Notes under the pieces: model-generated | The model's database searches: none | What the model was told of the DNA's origin: nothing | What the model saw: the letters and a program-made list of their open reading frames with translations, nothing else | Assembly (NCBI RefSeq): GCF_003203515.1 | Contig: NZ_BGNG01000011.1 | Location: 1 to 64,000, forward strand | Direction of reading: 5' to 3' | Length of the DNA stretch: 64,000 nucleotides | Source: Glaciecola sp. KUL10 | Lineage (GTDB): Bacteria > Pseudomonadota > Gammaproteobacteria > Enterobacterales > Alteromonadaceae | Made by a program: the position numbers and the translations under genes | Shown: piece by piece, positions 17,699-28,132 of the stretch | How positions within the stretch are numbered: the stretch's first letter is position 1 | Layout of the letters: each line of letters starts with the position of its first letter

Positions 17699-18119
17699 GT
17701 TGCATTTCCCTAAAAACAATGGGTGGTATTGCGATTGGCTTTAACTTTTCCAAATTTACGCAAGCCACTCTTATATTAGCGCTTACCAAGTGTTGATTTT
17801 GATTATTATAAATGTGTTGTTCAAACACGACACTTGCTCGTTTTAATTCTACTACCTGACAGCTAATCCTCAACTCTTGATTGAATAAAGCTGGCTTATA
17901 ATTTTCCATTTCCACTCGTTTGACGACAAAACCAATGGATTGTTCCATCAAATCGTCTTGTTCGATATCGAAAGAGCGGAGCCACTCGGTTCTACAACGC
18001 TCAAAAAATTTAAGATAATTAGCGTAATAGACGATACCGCCGGCGTCTGTATCTTCATAATAGACTCTAATTTTGTGCTCAAATATATTATCCGAGCTCT
18101 TTGTTTCTTTTAAATCCAT
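17688..18119 (-). CDS. ybgC: YbgC acyl-CoA thioesterase
   Basis: 143 residues with a hotdog fold and the active-site segment YYEDTDAGGIVYYANYLKFFERCRTEWL, the signature of the 4-hydroxybenzoyl-CoA thioesterase family, including the catalytic Asp. It hydrolyses short acyl-CoA thioesters and is the usual first gene of the tol-pal operon. It overlaps the likely start of tolQ. Confidence 0.95.
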   Translation of the reverse strand: MDLKETKSSDNIFEHKIRVYYEDTDAGGIVYYANYLKFFERCRTEWLRSFDIEQDDLMEQSIGFVVKRVEMENYKPALFNQELRISCQVVELKRASVVFEQHIYNNQNQHLVSANIRVACVNLEKLKPIAIPPIVFREMQRAV

Positions 18120-18317
18120 CGCTTCTGAACCTAAATTTTTCTAAGGCGAACAAATGTAAACATAAAAAACAAAATTGTTACATTTAGGTTAAAACCCTAT
18201 TAAAAAAGGGTTATACCAGAAAAAACAAAACAACAAACATTAGTTTTTCTAATGACCTAGTCTAGTTTATTTAGTTTGTTTTAAACTTCTATCCGATTAA
18301 AATACACAGCATAAATT

Positions 18318-18413
18318 TTGACAGCAGTTTTTGTTTTGTTCTTATTTATGTTCCCAATAACGGTATTCCGTTTTACTTGTTGTTTTGCCCGCATATTTTG
18401 CGGGCTTTTTTTT
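18318..18413 (+). ncRNA. Candidate small RNA with own promoter and terminator
   Basis: On the plus strand, opposite to both neighbours, TTGACA (18318-18323) is followed after 17 bp by a weak -10. Then come a hairpin AACGG/CCGTT (18359-18372) and the terminator at 18387-18413. A product of about 60-70 nt is expected. No open reading frame of note lies in it. The rest of the ybgC-ruvB gap (18120-18456) is AT-rich; a CATTAG/CTAATG hairpin is at 18238-18254. Confidence 0.35.
18387..18413 (+). terminator. Rho-independent terminator, plus strand
   Basis: GCCCGCA (18387-18393) pairs with TGCGGGC (18399-18405) around a 5-nt loop, followed by eight T (18406-18413). The T-run is on the plus strand only, so it does not terminate ruvB, which runs the other way. 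Confidence 0.85.
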
Positions 18414-18456
18414 ATCTCGCTTACTTATTACTCTGTCATAGTAGACGTCAGCATTA

Positions 18457-19464
18457 CTACGCGCTATTGGGTGTAAATCCAAAGTGTAAATATGCGCGTT
18501 GAGTTGCAATTCGACCTCGAGGGGTTCGTTGCAAAAATCCTTGCTGTATTAGAAAAGGCTCTATCACATCTTCAATGGTTTCTTTTTCTTCCCCAATGGC
18601 TGCGGCAATGTTATCTAAACCAACCGGCCCACCCATGAATTTTTCTATTATGGCCAACAATAACTTTCTATCCATGTAATCAAAGCCTTGCTTGTCGACA
18701 TCAAGCATATTAAGCGCAGCTCCCGCCACTTCATCACTGATTACACCGTCCGATTTTATCTCAGCGTAGTCACGAACCCGTCTTAACAGCCTATTTGCGA
18801 TACGCGGCGTACCTCTTGCACGGTGAGCAACCTCCAAGGCACCTTCTGGTTTCATATTTAAATTCAGATAATTTGCGCTGCGCTGGATGATAGAAGTCAG
18901 GTCTTTTACGTTGTAAAACTCTAGACGTTGAACAATACCAAAGCGGTCTCTTAATGGAGAAGTTAATGAACCCGCTCGAGTAGTTGCACCAATTAATGTA
19001 AAAGGGGGTAAATCTAGTTTAATTGAACGCGCGGCAGGCCCCTCGCCAATCATTATATCTAATTGATAATCCTCCATCGCGGGATAAAGCACTTCTTCCA
19101 CTACAGGAGATAGTCGATGAATTTCATCAATAAAAAGTACGTCGTTTTCTTCCAAATTAGTAAGTAGCGCGGCAAGGTCACCTGCTTTTTCTAAAACTGG
19201 ACCTGACGTTGTTTTGATATTTACTCCCATTTCATTAGCAACTATGTTGGCAAGTGTAGTTTTTCCTAATCCTGGGGGGCCAAAAATCAACAAATGGTCA
19301 AGCGCATCATTTCGTTTGCGCGCTGCCTCGATAAAAATTTCCATTTGCTCGCAAACATGTTGCTGCCCAGTATAGTCACTTAGCATTTTCGGGCGAATAG
19401 CGCGATCGATGATTTCATCATCTTTGTCCGCTGAGGGGCTCACCATTCTATCGGCTTCAATCAT
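18457..19464 (-). CDS. ruvB: RuvB, Holliday-junction branch migration motor
   Basis: 335 residues, normal length. AAA+ ATPase with Walker [12 protein letters not shown], Walker [10 protein letters not shown], sensor 1 and the arginine finger region [15 protein letters not shown], and a C-terminal winged helix ending near [16 protein letters not shown]. It drives branch migration on RuvA-bound junctions. It is the last gene of ruvC-ruvA-ruvB, 13 bp after ruvA. Confidence 0.98.
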   Translation of the reverse strand: MIEADRMVSPSADKDDEIIDRAIRPKMLSDYTGQQHVCEQMEIFIEAARKRNDALDHLLIFGPPGLGKTTLANIVANEMGVNIKTTSGPVLEKAGDLAALLTNLEENDVLFIDEIHRLSPVVEEVLYPAMEDYQLDIMIGEGPAARSIKLDLPPFTLIGATTRAGSLTSPLRDRFGIVQRLEFYNVKDLTSIIQRSANYLNLNMKPEGALEVAHRARGTPRIANRLLRRVRDYAEIKSDGVISDEVAGAALNMLDVDKQGFDYMDRKLLLAIIEKFMGGPVGLDNIAAAIGEEKETIEDVIEPFLIQQGFLQRTPRGRIATQRAYLHFGFTPNSA

Positions 19465-19477
19465 GATTAGGCTTCCT

Positions 19478-20101
19478 TTATATCATCGACTTTAATGCTT
19501 CACGAATCAGCTCTTCACTACTCATACCATCTTTAGCAACGGCTTTAACTGATTTTTCGGCTTGCGCTTGCTTATACCCCAAGGCCATTAGTGCGCTGTA
19601 GGCTTCGTCTTTCGGATCTTGAGCCGGTGTCTCGTAGCTCGGCACCTCAATTTGAGCCAAGGTATCCGACATTGCCGAATCAGGAGTTTCGTTGCTTAAT
19701 TTCTGCATTTTTTCTTTAAGTTCAAGTACTAAGCGTTCCGCGGTCTTTTTACCCACACCAGGCAACTTGACCAAGGTCGTGACATCTTGATGAATCACCG
19801 ATTGCATAAACTGTCTCGCTGACACACCAGACAAGATTGTGCACGCAAGTTTAGGACCTATGCCATTAGCTTTAATTAGTTCTCTGAACACTGTTCGCTC
19901 AAACTTATCGACGAAACCATAAAGTAATTGCGCATCTTCACGCACGACAAAGTGTGTAATGATAGAGATGGATTGACCAATATCGGGTAATTGATAAAAA
20001 CTAGTCATTGGCAATTGAATCTCATAGCCGACACCGGCAACGTCAATCACGACTTCAGGAGGGTTTTTCTCTAAGATAATGCCCGCAATTCTGCCAATCA
20101 T
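19478..20101 (-). CDS. ruvA: RuvA, Holliday-junction binding protein
   Basis: 207 residues. The OB domain (1-65) begins [12 protein letters not shown]. It is followed by two helix-hairpin-helix units ([16 protein letters not shown] and [20 protein letters not shown]) and a C-terminal RuvB-binding domain ([20 protein letters not shown]). RuvA tetramers hold the junction square so RuvB can act. Typical in length and order of domains. There is a 153-bp gap to ruvC, longer than the spacing to ruvB. Confidence 0.98.
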   Translation of the reverse strand: MIGRIAGIILEKNPPEVVIDVAGVGYEIQLPMTSFYQLPDIGQSISIITHFVVREDAQLLYGFVDKFERTVFRELIKANGIGPKLACTILSGVSARQFMQSVIHQDVTTLVKLPGVGKKTAERLVLELKEKMQKLSNETPDSAMSDTLAQIEVPSYETPAQDPKDEAYSALMALGYKQAQAEKSVKAVAKDGMSSEELIREALKSMI

Positions 20102-20254
20102 TTCAACTCTCTTATAATTATTATTCTGTATTTAGTAACTCAGAGGTATTGCACTTGCATTTAGTTTTGAGCCTTTCACGGATATTGTATATCAGGTTAT
20201 GAGTTGCTAACAAACTTGCCAACGTTTCATTTTAACAAAAGCTAAGATCAGCAG

Positions 20255-20776
20255 CTATTGCAATCTTCTTCTTACAGTTTTCGATGCGCGCCCTGACATT
20301 TGAATTAAACTCTGTTGAGTATGCAGGTGACACAAAGCAACCGCTAAGGCGTCAGCAGCATCTGCTTGAGGTGTACTTGGTAACTTAAGTATGTGCTTTA
20401 CCATATGTTGAACCTGGGTTTTGTCGGCTGAACCCGACCCAACTACAGATTGTTTAATTTGTCTTGCTGAATATTCATCCACCGGCAGATCAAACTGTGT
20501 TGCAGCCACAATTGCTGCTCCTCTAGCCTGCCCTAACTTTAGGGCTGAATCAGGGTTTTTGGCCATAAAGACTTGCTCAATGGCAAAAGCCGTAGGTGAA
20601 AACTGAGTTATAATTTCAGTTACACTTTCAAATATACGCTTAAGTCTAATGGATAACTCATCGTGGGCGACTTTAATACAACCGCTTCCCAAGTAGACCG
20701 CCTTATTGCGTTCAACCTTGATAAGGCCATAACCTGTGATACGTGAACCGGGGTCGATACCCAATATTATATTCAT
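20255..20776 (-). CDS. ruvC: RuvC, Holliday-junction resolvase
   Basis: 173 residues. The metal-binding acidic residues are visible in LGIDPGS (N-terminus), AIEQVFM (middle) and [13 protein letters not shown] (C-terminal part). It cuts junctions symmetrically to resolve recombination intermediates. It starts directly after the nudB stop. The usual yebC gene between nudB and ruvC is not present here. Confidence 0.97.
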   Translation of the reverse strand: MNIILGIDPGSRITGYGLIKVERNKAVYLGSGCIKVAHDELSIRLKRIFESVTEIITQFSPTAFAIEQVFMAKNPDSALKLGQARGAAIVAATQFDLPVDEYSARQIKQSVVGSGSADKTQVQHMVKHILKLPSTPQADAADALAVALCHLHTQQSLIQMSGRASKTVRRRLQ

Positions 20777-21217
20777 TTAAATCGCTAGCTTCGCGAAGGA
20801 TTGAATAGCGAGCTTATTGGTTTCGGACCACACTTTTTTTATCGCTTCATTAACTGGTAACCACTGATAATCAGTATGTTCCGTTAACAAAATTGATGAA
20901 CCTGTTGGCACAATTACTCTAAACACGTATTCATTGTTGTATAAAGTCCCTGGCGGATAACGATTGCGCCAGTCTTCTCTTATCTTGTATTGATTGACCG
21001 TTCGACAATCAATCACATCACAACCCAGGGCGTTTAAGTCTAGCCCCGTTTCCTCAGCTACTTCTCGGTATGCCGTTTGAAGGGGAGCTTCACCCTCTTC
21101 GATCGTGCCCGTTACAGACTGCCAAAATTCGGGATCGTCGTCACGCTGCATGACCAGAACCTGGCCTAGCTTGTCTTGGATCAATACTAGTACAGACTCT
21201 GGTCTTTTAAATTGCAT
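20777..21217 (-). CDS. nudB: Dihydroneopterin triphosphate diphosphatase NudB (Nudix)
   Basis: 146 residues. Nudix box GTIEEGEAPLQTAYREVAEETG is complete. The N-terminus MQFKRPESVLVLIQDK and the aspS-nudB-ruvC context match NudB, which removes pyrophosphate from dihydroneopterin triphosphate in folate synthesis. It starts 4 bp after aspS and joins ruvC directly, so the genes are likely one operon. Other Nudix substrates cannot be excluded from sequence alone. Confidence 0.9.
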   Translation of the reverse strand: MQFKRPESVLVLIQDKLGQVLVMQRDDDPEFWQSVTGTIEEGEAPLQTAYREVAEETGLDLNALGCDVIDCRTVNQYKIREDWRNRYPPGTLYNNEYVFRVIVPTGSSILLTEHTDYQWLPVNEAIKKVWSETNKLAIQSFAKLAI

Positions 21218-21221
21218 CGAA

Positions 21222-22994
21222 CTATTCAGAGGCTGACTCTTCTTTTACTACTGTTTTAATCGACAATTCTTCTAGTTGAGCTGGGTTAGCATAGCCAGGC
21301 GCATCGGTCAAAGGGCATGCCGCGGTGGTGGTTTTTGGGAAAGCCATTACATCTCTAATAGAGTCTGCACCGGTCATCAGCATTACCATTCTATCGAGAC
21401 CAAAGGCTAAGCCAGCGTGTGGCGGCGTGCCGTACTTTAATGCTTCTAGCAAGAACCCAAATTTCTCTTTGGCTTCTTCATCACTAATACCCAATAATTC
21501 AAAAACGGTCGCTTGCATATCCATATTGTGTATACGCACCGAGCCACCTCCTAGTTCGACGCCGTTTAACACCATATCATATGCATTGGAGAGCGCTTTT
21601 TCAGGCGCTGCTTTTAAAGCATCTAGGCTACTGTCACGCGGGGCAGTAAATGGGTGATGTAGAGCATGAAGCTGGCCATCAACAGCCTCGAACATTGGAA
21701 AATCGACAACCCAAAGAGGCTTCCAATCACCTTCGAGTAGGTCAAAGTCATTACCAAGTTTTAATCTCAGTGCACCGAGCGCTTCGGTTACTACGGTTTT
21801 AGTATCTGCACCAAATAACAATATATCTCCATCTTGAGCATCAGTTTTAGCTAAAAGTGCCTCAATACTATTGTTATCAAAGAATTTTACGATCGGCGAC
21901 TGCAGGCCTTCTTTGCCAGCATCTTTTTGGTTCACTTTAATCCACGCTAGACCTTTTGCACCATAAATACCGACAAACTTAGTATATTCATCAAGTTGCT
22001 TACGAGAGAGCGAAGCTCCGCCAGGGACTTTAATCACTGCGACACGACCATTTTCATCATTAGCAGGGCCACTAAATACCTTAAAATCGATGTCTTTAAC
22101 AATTTCCTCAACATCAACAAGAACCAAGGGGTTTCTTAGGTCTGGCTTATCGCTGCCATATTGTTGCATCGCCTGAGCATAGCTCATTTGCGGAAAATCA
22201 CCCAAATCAACATCTAGAAGCTTTTGGAACAATTCTCGAATCATCTTTTCGGTGATACTCATTACACCATCGGCGTCTAAAAACGTTGTTTCAATATCGA
22301 TTTGTGTAAACTCTGGCTGCCTGTCGGCACGCAAGTCTTCATCGCGAAAGCATTTAACGATCTGGTAGTACTTATCCATACCTGACATCATAAGCAATTG
22401 TTTAAATAATTGCGGTGACTGAGGTAGCGCGAAAAATTGACCTTTGTGCGTGCGACTAGGTACTAGATAATCCCTTGCACCTTCAGGTGTGGCCTTAGTC
22501 AAAATCGGTGTTTCAATATCCAAGAAATCATTATTTTCTAGGAAGCGACGAACCGCTGCTGTTACTTTAGAGCGAAATACGAGGCGCTCAGTCATTAGAG
22601 GACGACGCAGGTCAAGATAACGATACTTCAGGCGTTGCTCTTCTGAATTCTCTTGATTCCAATCGAGCGGTAATGCAGGTGCTGAGTTAAAAATTTCAAG
22701 TGACTTACCCAATACCTCAATACCACCTGTACGCATATCTTTATTAACTTGAGACTCAGGTCTTGCGCGCACTAGCCCTGTTATTGCAACACAAAACTCG
22801 TTGCGCAAACTAGAAGCCAACTCAAAGGTTGCTTCGGTATCAGGATCAATAACTACTTGCACGACACCTTCGCGGTCACGTAAATCGATGAAGATAACAC
22901 CACCTAAATCTCGTCTTTTGTTTACCCAACCGTATAGTGTGACTTCTTTTCCTACGAAACGAGTATCGATTTTTCCACAATATTCTGTGCGCAT
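21222..22994 (-). CDS. aspS: Aspartyl-tRNA synthetase
   Basis: 590 residues from the ATG at 22994, with AAGG upstream; an in-frame ATG at 23081 gives a 29-residue extension not seen in the family. An N-terminal OB anticodon-binding domain (1-110; [24 protein letters not shown]) is followed by the class II catalytic core with motif 2 [17 protein letters not shown] and motif 3 [12 protein letters not shown], and the bacterial GAD insert domain. It attaches Asp to tRNA-Asp. It heads the aspS-nudB-ruvC group. Confidence 0.98.
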   Translation of the reverse strand: MRTEYCGKIDTRFVGKEVTLYGWVNKRRDLGGVIFIDLRDREGVVQVVIDPDTEATFELASSLRNEFCVAITGLVRARPESQVNKDMRTGGIEVLGKSLEIFNSAPALPLDWNQENSEEQRLKYRYLDLRRPLMTERLVFRSKVTAAVRRFLENNDFLDIETPILTKATPEGARDYLVPSRTHKGQFFALPQSPQLFKQLLMMSGMDKYYQIVKCFRDEDLRADRQPEFTQIDIETTFLDADGVMSITEKMIRELFQKLLDVDLGDFPQMSYAQAMQQYGSDKPDLRNPLVLVDVEEIVKDIDFKVFSGPANDENGRVAVIKVPGGASLSRKQLDEYTKFVGIYGAKGLAWIKVNQKDAGKEGLQSPIVKFFDNNSIEALLAKTDAQDGDILLFGADTKTVVTEALGALRLKLGNDFDLLEGDWKPLWVVDFPMFEAVDGQLHALHHPFTAPRDSSLDALKAAPEKALSNAYDMVLNGVELGGGSVRIHNMDMQATVFELLGISDEEAKEKFGFLLEALKYGTPPHAGLAFGLDRMVMLMTGADSIRDVMAFPKTTTAACPLTDAPGYANPAQLEELSIKTVVKEESASE

Positions 22995-23157
22995 AAACTT
23001 GCCTTGATTTTTATTATGTGCGAGGCCTTGAATGCATCGCTGATTGATTCTAAAAATTGCTCGCAAGTATAAACCAATCAATGGCGTTACCCAATGATTT
23101 TGGCTCTAAAGATACGATCCGTTGATTTATTGTGCGATTAGGGTATCGGGTTGCGAT

Positions 23158-25218
23158 TTAAACCTTAGTTTTATGCTTGAGAAGCGTTGATTTGATCGCA
23201 TCAATTGATGCAGGCTCACCATAATAGAAGCCTTGAAATTCATTGCAGCCATAGTTCATTAGAAACTCTTCTTGTGTTTCATTTTCGATCCCTTCAGCAC
23301 ATGTCAACAAATCAAGTCTTTTAGCTAAGTCAATGATTGTGCGCGTCACCAAACGACTGCGCTCCGAGCTATCTAATTTTTGAACAAATTGCCGATCAAT
23401 TTTCAATTTATCGATGCGCATCTGCGTCAAATAACTCAATGAAGAATACCCTGTACCAAAGTCATCCAAAGCAATACTACATCCTAGAGAAGAGAGTTTC
23501 TTAAACAAATTATTACTGACCACAAAGCTTTCTAAAAGAGCAGATTCAGTGACTTCAATCTCTAAATATTTGGCGGATAATTTGTGATTACTCAATGACT
23601 GCGCAATCTTGCTGAATAGATCTTGATTATGAAGATCATGTGCGGACAGGTTGATCGACACTTTGATATTTTCATTAGTCGCTAAGACTAATTCTTTGAT
23701 TTGTTGACACACATTGTCAAGTAACCAATTGGTCAATGCATGAATATTTCCGCCGCTTTCTGCAATCGGAATAAAGTCACTCGGTGAAATTTCGCCCAAT
23801 GAAGGATGGTGCCACCTCATTAGCGCCTCAAAACCAATGATATTGCTAGAAGCACTTACTTTAGGCTGAAACACTAACCTGAAGTGACTCTCTTCCAGTG
23901 AAGTCATTATGCTATTTGAAATCAAAAGTTTACGCTTATTATCACCCACCATTTCTGGGCTAAATACAGTGTACCGACCGCGACCATTTGCTTTAGACCG
24001 ATACATGGCTATATCTGCGTTACTAACCAACTCATTGAGTTCAAAATTAGCTTGATCTGCATTCGCAATACCGATACTCAAACCAACTTGTAAATCAACG
24101 TTTTCGACGTCAAAGGTTTGCTCAAATGCTCGCAATAAGCGTCTGGCGAGTTCCACTGCTTCGTGTGTACTGTTACTAAGACTTCTATCCGGCACAATGA
24201 GAAATTCATCGCCACCTAAACGAGCAATTAAATCGCCTTCTCGCAAGACTTGTTGAACTCTTTCAGCGACAGCAATTAAAAGGTTATCACCAGTTTCATG
24301 TCCCAAAGTATCATTGATATGTTTGAAACCATCTAAATCGAAAAACAACAAGGAAATGTTTTGTTGCGACCTTTTAGCTCTCGCCAGATCAAATTTTAAA
24401 TTATCCATTACAAATTGGCGATTGGGTAGGCCCGTTAAACTGTCGTAATTTGCTAACTTAGCCATCGCCTTTTGTTGGACGAGTAAGTCCTTAGTGTTGC
24501 GCTCGTTTTTTGCTAACTCAGAACTAATAGTGTCCATCAGGCGGTTAACATTATGTTCTAACTGTCTAAATTCTTGTGACCCTTTTACTTCGATACGCAA
24601 AGAGTAATCCCCCTCCTCTTCGACCTTTCGAGTAAACTCACATAAGCGCAAAAGAGGTGATGTTACTCGACCAAGCAGCCAAATCGTCACAATGACCACA
24701 ATCGCTGTGATGAGCGCGATAAATGGTGTCAGCCCCCAGAACAGACTTGTGCGAGCATGCTGCAAAGGGGTGGTTAAGTCGGAAATAACGACCAAAGCGT
24801 TACCATCTTTATTATCAAAATCAACCGGTGCAACAGTCACAATAAAATGTTCGATTCTATAAGCCTGAGTTTTATTTAAATCAGCAATAGTAGCGAGCGC
24901 CCCCTTTGCTTTTAGGATAATGGACGCTTGAAAAAGGCTATTATATTCATTCAGCACCTTACTATTTTGGTCGATGTGCTTGGCGTAAACAATATTCGGA
25001 AACAATGAAATATTATCCATCACGTCTTGGTGCAACGAAGGTAAAGAGCGGTTGATTTGCAATGCTAGCGAACGGGTTAACCCAGTGGCTGCTTTTTCTG
25101 CTGAAAGGAAAAATGCATCTTCATGTTTGCGAATAGCGACACTCACTATTACAACTGTGGCCACTACCACGACGGATATGACAACCGATAATAAACTTGA
25201 TTGAATACTTTTAAACAA
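23158..25218 (-). CDS. Membrane-bound GGDEF-EAL protein (cyclic di-GMP metabolism)
   Basis: 686 residues. An N-terminal membrane helix (8-28), a periplasmic sensor region (30-160), a second helix (around 165-185) and a HAMP segment precede GGDEF and EAL domains. GGDEF has the intact active site ARLGGDEFLIV, preceded by DSLTGLPNRQFV. EAL has GFEALMRW, a SINLSAHDL segment, LDDFGTGYSSLSYL and KIDRQFV. Both domains keep key residues, so it may make or break down cyclic di-GMP; which dominates is not clear. It is probably monocistronic. Confidence 0.95.
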   Translation of the reverse strand: MFKSIQSSLLSVVISVVVVATVVIVSVAIRKHEDAFFLSAEKAATGLTRSLALQINRSLPSLHQDVMDNISLFPNIVYAKHIDQNSKVLNEYNSLFQASIILKAKGALATIADLNKTQAYRIEHFIVTVAPVDFDNKDGNALVVISDLTTPLQHARTSLFWGLTPFIALITAIVVIVTIWLLGRVTSPLLRLCEFTRKVEEEGDYSLRIEVKGSQEFRQLEHNVNRLMDTISSELAKNERNTKDLLVQQKAMAKLANYDSLTGLPNRQFVMDNLKFDLARAKRSQQNISLLFFDLDGFKHINDTLGHETGDNLLIAVAERVQQVLREGDLIARLGGDEFLIVPDRSLSNSTHEAVELARRLLRAFEQTFDVENVDLQVGLSIGIANADQANFELNELVSNADIAMYRSKANGRGRYTVFSPEMVGDNKRKLLISNSIMTSLEESHFRLVFQPKVSASSNIIGFEALMRWHHPSLGEISPSDFIPIAESGGNIHALTNWLLDNVCQQIKELVLATNENIKVSINLSAHDLHNQDLFSKIAQSLSNHKLSAKYLEIEVTESALLESFVVSNNLFKKLSSLGCSIALDDFGTGYSSLSYLTQMRIDKLKIDRQFVQKLDSSERSRLVTRTIIDLAKRLDLLTCAEGIENETQEEFLMNYGCNEFQGFYYGEPASIDAIKSTLLKHKTKV

Positions 25219-25363
25219 TACTTACTCACAACTCGGCAGGTGCCTAGGGTTAAATTTAAAATCCATTTTATTCTTCAACCTTTTCAGGCTTCAAAATGCA
25301 AACGACAATATTCACGTAGCAAATACTATGCAAACACAGCCTTTTCATTTGATAAGGTGTGCA

Positions 25364-26416
25364 TTAAACCGGAAAACAGACCACATCTTCAAGTGCTAGT
25401 TTTATACCGAATGCTTCACCAACATGGTGATCGTGATGGCTTGGAGCTAAGCAATATATATACTCTTCGCCTCCAATCAAGTTTAGTTTATAAAATATAT
25501 TTGCGCCTCTAAAAGCACGTTCTAAAATCTTTGCCTTATGTTCACTAGCATCGTCATGAACTATATCGTCCGGACGCACTAATAACTTAACCACTTGATT
25601 GTCATTCAAATTATCACTCGATGCCGATTCAAACTGTCCAAGTGCAGTGTGGATTAAAGCGTGCCTATTTTCAGTTGCTTTTGATACCACCCCCTTGATA
25701 AAACTGCCTTCTCCAATAAAGCGGGCAACAAATTCAGAGGCAGGCTTATGATAAAGCGCTTGAGCCGTTGCCCACTGCTCACAGTATCCATTATTAAACA
25801 CTCCTATTTTATCGCCTACCGTGAACGCTTCTTGTTGGTCATGGGTAATGAGTAATGCCGTAGTACCATTTTGTTTAATAATGTGTCGCACATCAGCAGC
25901 AATACTAGTACGCAACTCTGGGTCTAAACTTGAAAATGGCTCATCCAAAAGCAATAAGTCCGGTTGTGGAGCTAAAGCCCTCGCAATGGCTACTCGCTGC
26001 TGTTGTCCGCCAGATAACTCATGTGGAAATTTACTTGCATGACCATTCAGGCCAACCAAATTGATATAGTTGGATACATAGTCAGTTAGTTGAGAACCTG
26101 ATTTATCGTTAACACCATAAGCAATATTTTGATAGACACTTAAGTGCGGAAAAAGAGCAAAATCTTGAAATACAATGCCTACATTACGGCTTGCCACAGG
26201 GGTTGAATAACCTTCGGATGCTACCTGTTTACCGGCAAGTGTTATTTCACCGCTAGCGACCTCTTTGAAGCCTGCAATCGCTCTCATAATAGAGGTTTTA
26301 CCGCATCCAGAAGGCCCTAAAACACAACCAATTTGTCCTTTCTCAAGTGTAAAGCTAACATCATCTATAATGCGCTTATCTTCATATTTTATAGCGACCT
26401 GATTTAATTTTAACAT
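25364..26416 (-). CDS. fbpC: Ferric iron ABC transporter ATPase FbpC
   Basis: 350 residues. Walker A GPSGCGKTSIMRAI, signature LSGGQQQRVAIARAL, Walker B LLLLDEPFSSLD and the H-loop ITHDQQEAF are all intact. The C-terminal 110 residues form the TOBE-like regulatory domain with LVRPDDIV. It energises the fbpB permease. It starts 1 bp after fbpB, last gene of the fbpA-fbpB-fbpC operon. Confidence 0.94.
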   Translation of the reverse strand: MLKLNQVAIKYEDKRIIDDVSFTLEKGQIGCVLGPSGCGKTSIMRAIAGFKEVASGEITLAGKQVASEGYSTPVASRNVGIVFQDFALFPHLSVYQNIAYGVNDKSGSQLTDYVSNYINLVGLNGHASKFPHELSGGQQQRVAIARALAPQPDLLLLDEPFSSLDPELRTSIAADVRHIIKQNGTTALLITHDQQEAFTVGDKIGVFNNGYCEQWATAQALYHKPASEFVARFIGEGSFIKGVVSKATENRHALIHTALGQFESASSDNLNDNQVVKLLVRPDDIVHDDASEHKAKILERAFRGANIFYKLNLIGGEEYIYCLAPSHHDHHVGEAFGIKLALEDVVCFPV

Positions 26417-26417
26417 C

Positions 26418-28067
26418 TCAGTAGTCTTTTTTATCCAAGGTTTTGGTCAACAAAATAACAGGTAAAATCCCCACTAATACAATTGTAATGGCGGGCAAAG
26501 AAGCTGCGATTAATCGTTCGTCAGAAGCCAGTTCAAATGCTTTAACTGCTAGCGTATTAAAATCAAAAGGCCTAAGAACTAGCGTTGCTGGCAGCTCTTT
26601 TAATATATCCACAAAGACAAGTAAAATAGCACTAAGTACGCTTGCTCGTATCAAAGGTAAATGAATATTGAAGAACGTATGTTGAGGAGTTTTTGACAAG
26701 CTTAATGCGACCTCATCTATACTATTTGGTATGCGTTGCAATCCAGCGTCAGTATGTTGAATAGCAATGCTTGAAAAACGGACTAAATAAGCAAATATTA
26801 ATATAAATATTGAACCTGAAAAGACTAATCCCACTGTTTCACCGCTTATCGCAAGTGTTAGTTGATTTATTTGCTGATCTAACCATCCCATTGGTGATAG
26901 CACGCCCACTGCGATAACAGTACCTGGCATTGCATAACCTAGGGATACAAAACGACTGCTGACATTCATTCTTTTTGAAGGCACTCTGCGTTTTGCATAA
27001 CTGATAGTCAAAGCGAAAAGTACAATAGACACTGCACCGATTATGGCCAGTATTAAACTGTTTATACTTAATTCAATAAACTGTGAAATCGATTCATTTT
27101 GAGCGTAAGCTAAACTCCATGAAAGTAACTGAGTAAAGGGAATAACAAAGCCGAGTATCATCGGCAGTAAGCAAGTAATCAATATACCAATAGACTTTGC
27201 ACCCGTGGTACTCATTAACGAGCGCCCAGCTGCTCCTTGACTTTGATATGCTTGACTGGTTTTACGCGAGGAAAACTCAAGAAACAACAATACGAAAACA
27301 AATGTGCATAGCAAAGCAGATAACTGTGACGCGGTGTTTATGTCCCCCATACCAAACCACGTTCTATAAATACCTGTTGTTAGCGTCGGAATGCCAAAAT
27401 ATTTGACCGTGCCAAAATCTGCCAGTGCTTCCATCATGGTTAAGATTGCCCCCAATAAAATTGCGGGTAACGCCAAGGGCAAACTGATTCTTAAAAAGTG
27501 TTGAAGTGATGATTTCCCAGCAACTTTACTGACTTCTTCAAGGCTTTGTGATTGAGATTGAAAAGCAACTCTTGCCATCAAATAAACATAAGGATAGAGC
27601 ACGAGAGCCATCAAGGTAATCGCTCCCCCCATACTGCGTACTTCAGGAAAATAGTAGTCGCTCGCCGACCAATTAAAGCTTTCTCTTAGTGTCGACTGTA
27701 AGGGTCCAGAGAAGTCCAGCATCCCCGTATATGCGTAAGCAATGATATAAGCAGGCATTGCCAAGGGTAATAATAATAACCATTGGCAAGCGGAGCGCCC
27801 TACAAAGTCGTAGCGCACAATCAACCATGCCAGGCTGCTGCCGATAAACGCTGATAACGTTCCCACACCAGTCATGAGCACGAAACTATTGTATACATAC
27901 TCACCAAGAACAGTCTCGACAAGGTGTTGCCAATTTTGAGAGTTGAAACTTGAAAAACTTGTGTAGATAGACACCAAAGGTACACTGGCAAGCAGACACA
28001 AAAACAAGGCAAGCGTAGAAAGCTTGCCTTGATATGATTTAAAAACAATGGTTTTGATGTACTTCAA
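26418..28067 (-). CDS. fbpB: Ferric iron ABC transporter permease FbpB (double-length)
   Basis: 549 residues with about twelve membrane helices in two halves, as in the SfuB/FbpB family. EAA loops that contact the ATPase are near EEVSKVAGKSSLQHFLRISLPLALP in the first half and DEVALSLSKTPQHTFFNIHLPL in the second. It moves Fe3+ from the periplasmic binding protein across the inner membrane. Preceded by fbpA with a 65-bp gap. Confidence 0.94.
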   Translation of the reverse strand: MKYIKTIVFKSYQGKLSTLALFLCLLASVPLVSIYTSFSSFNSQNWQHLVETVLGEYVYNSFVLMTGVGTLSAFIGSSLAWLIVRYDFVGRSACQWLLLLPLAMPAYIIAYAYTGMLDFSGPLQSTLRESFNWSASDYYFPEVRSMGGAITLMALVLYPYVYLMARVAFQSQSQSLEEVSKVAGKSSLQHFLRISLPLALPAILLGAILTMMEALADFGTVKYFGIPTLTTGIYRTWFGMGDINTASQLSALLCTFVFVLLFLEFSSRKTSQAYQSQGAAGRSLMSTTGAKSIGILITCLLPMILGFVIPFTQLLSWSLAYAQNESISQFIELSINSLILAIIGAVSIVLFALTISYAKRRVPSKRMNVSSRFVSLGYAMPGTVIAVGVLSPMGWLDQQINQLTLAISGETVGLVFSGSIFILIFAYLVRFSSIAIQHTDAGLQRIPNSIDEVALSLSKTPQHTFFNIHLPLIRASVLSAILLVFVDILKELPATLVLRPFDFNTLAVKAFELASDERLIAASLPAITIVLVGILPVILLTKTLDKKDY

Positions 28068-28132
28068 ATGCCTATTTGAACCGCTGCGTAACTTCTTTAA
28101 ACAATGGCATTAATACTAACGCGCTCTAGCGA

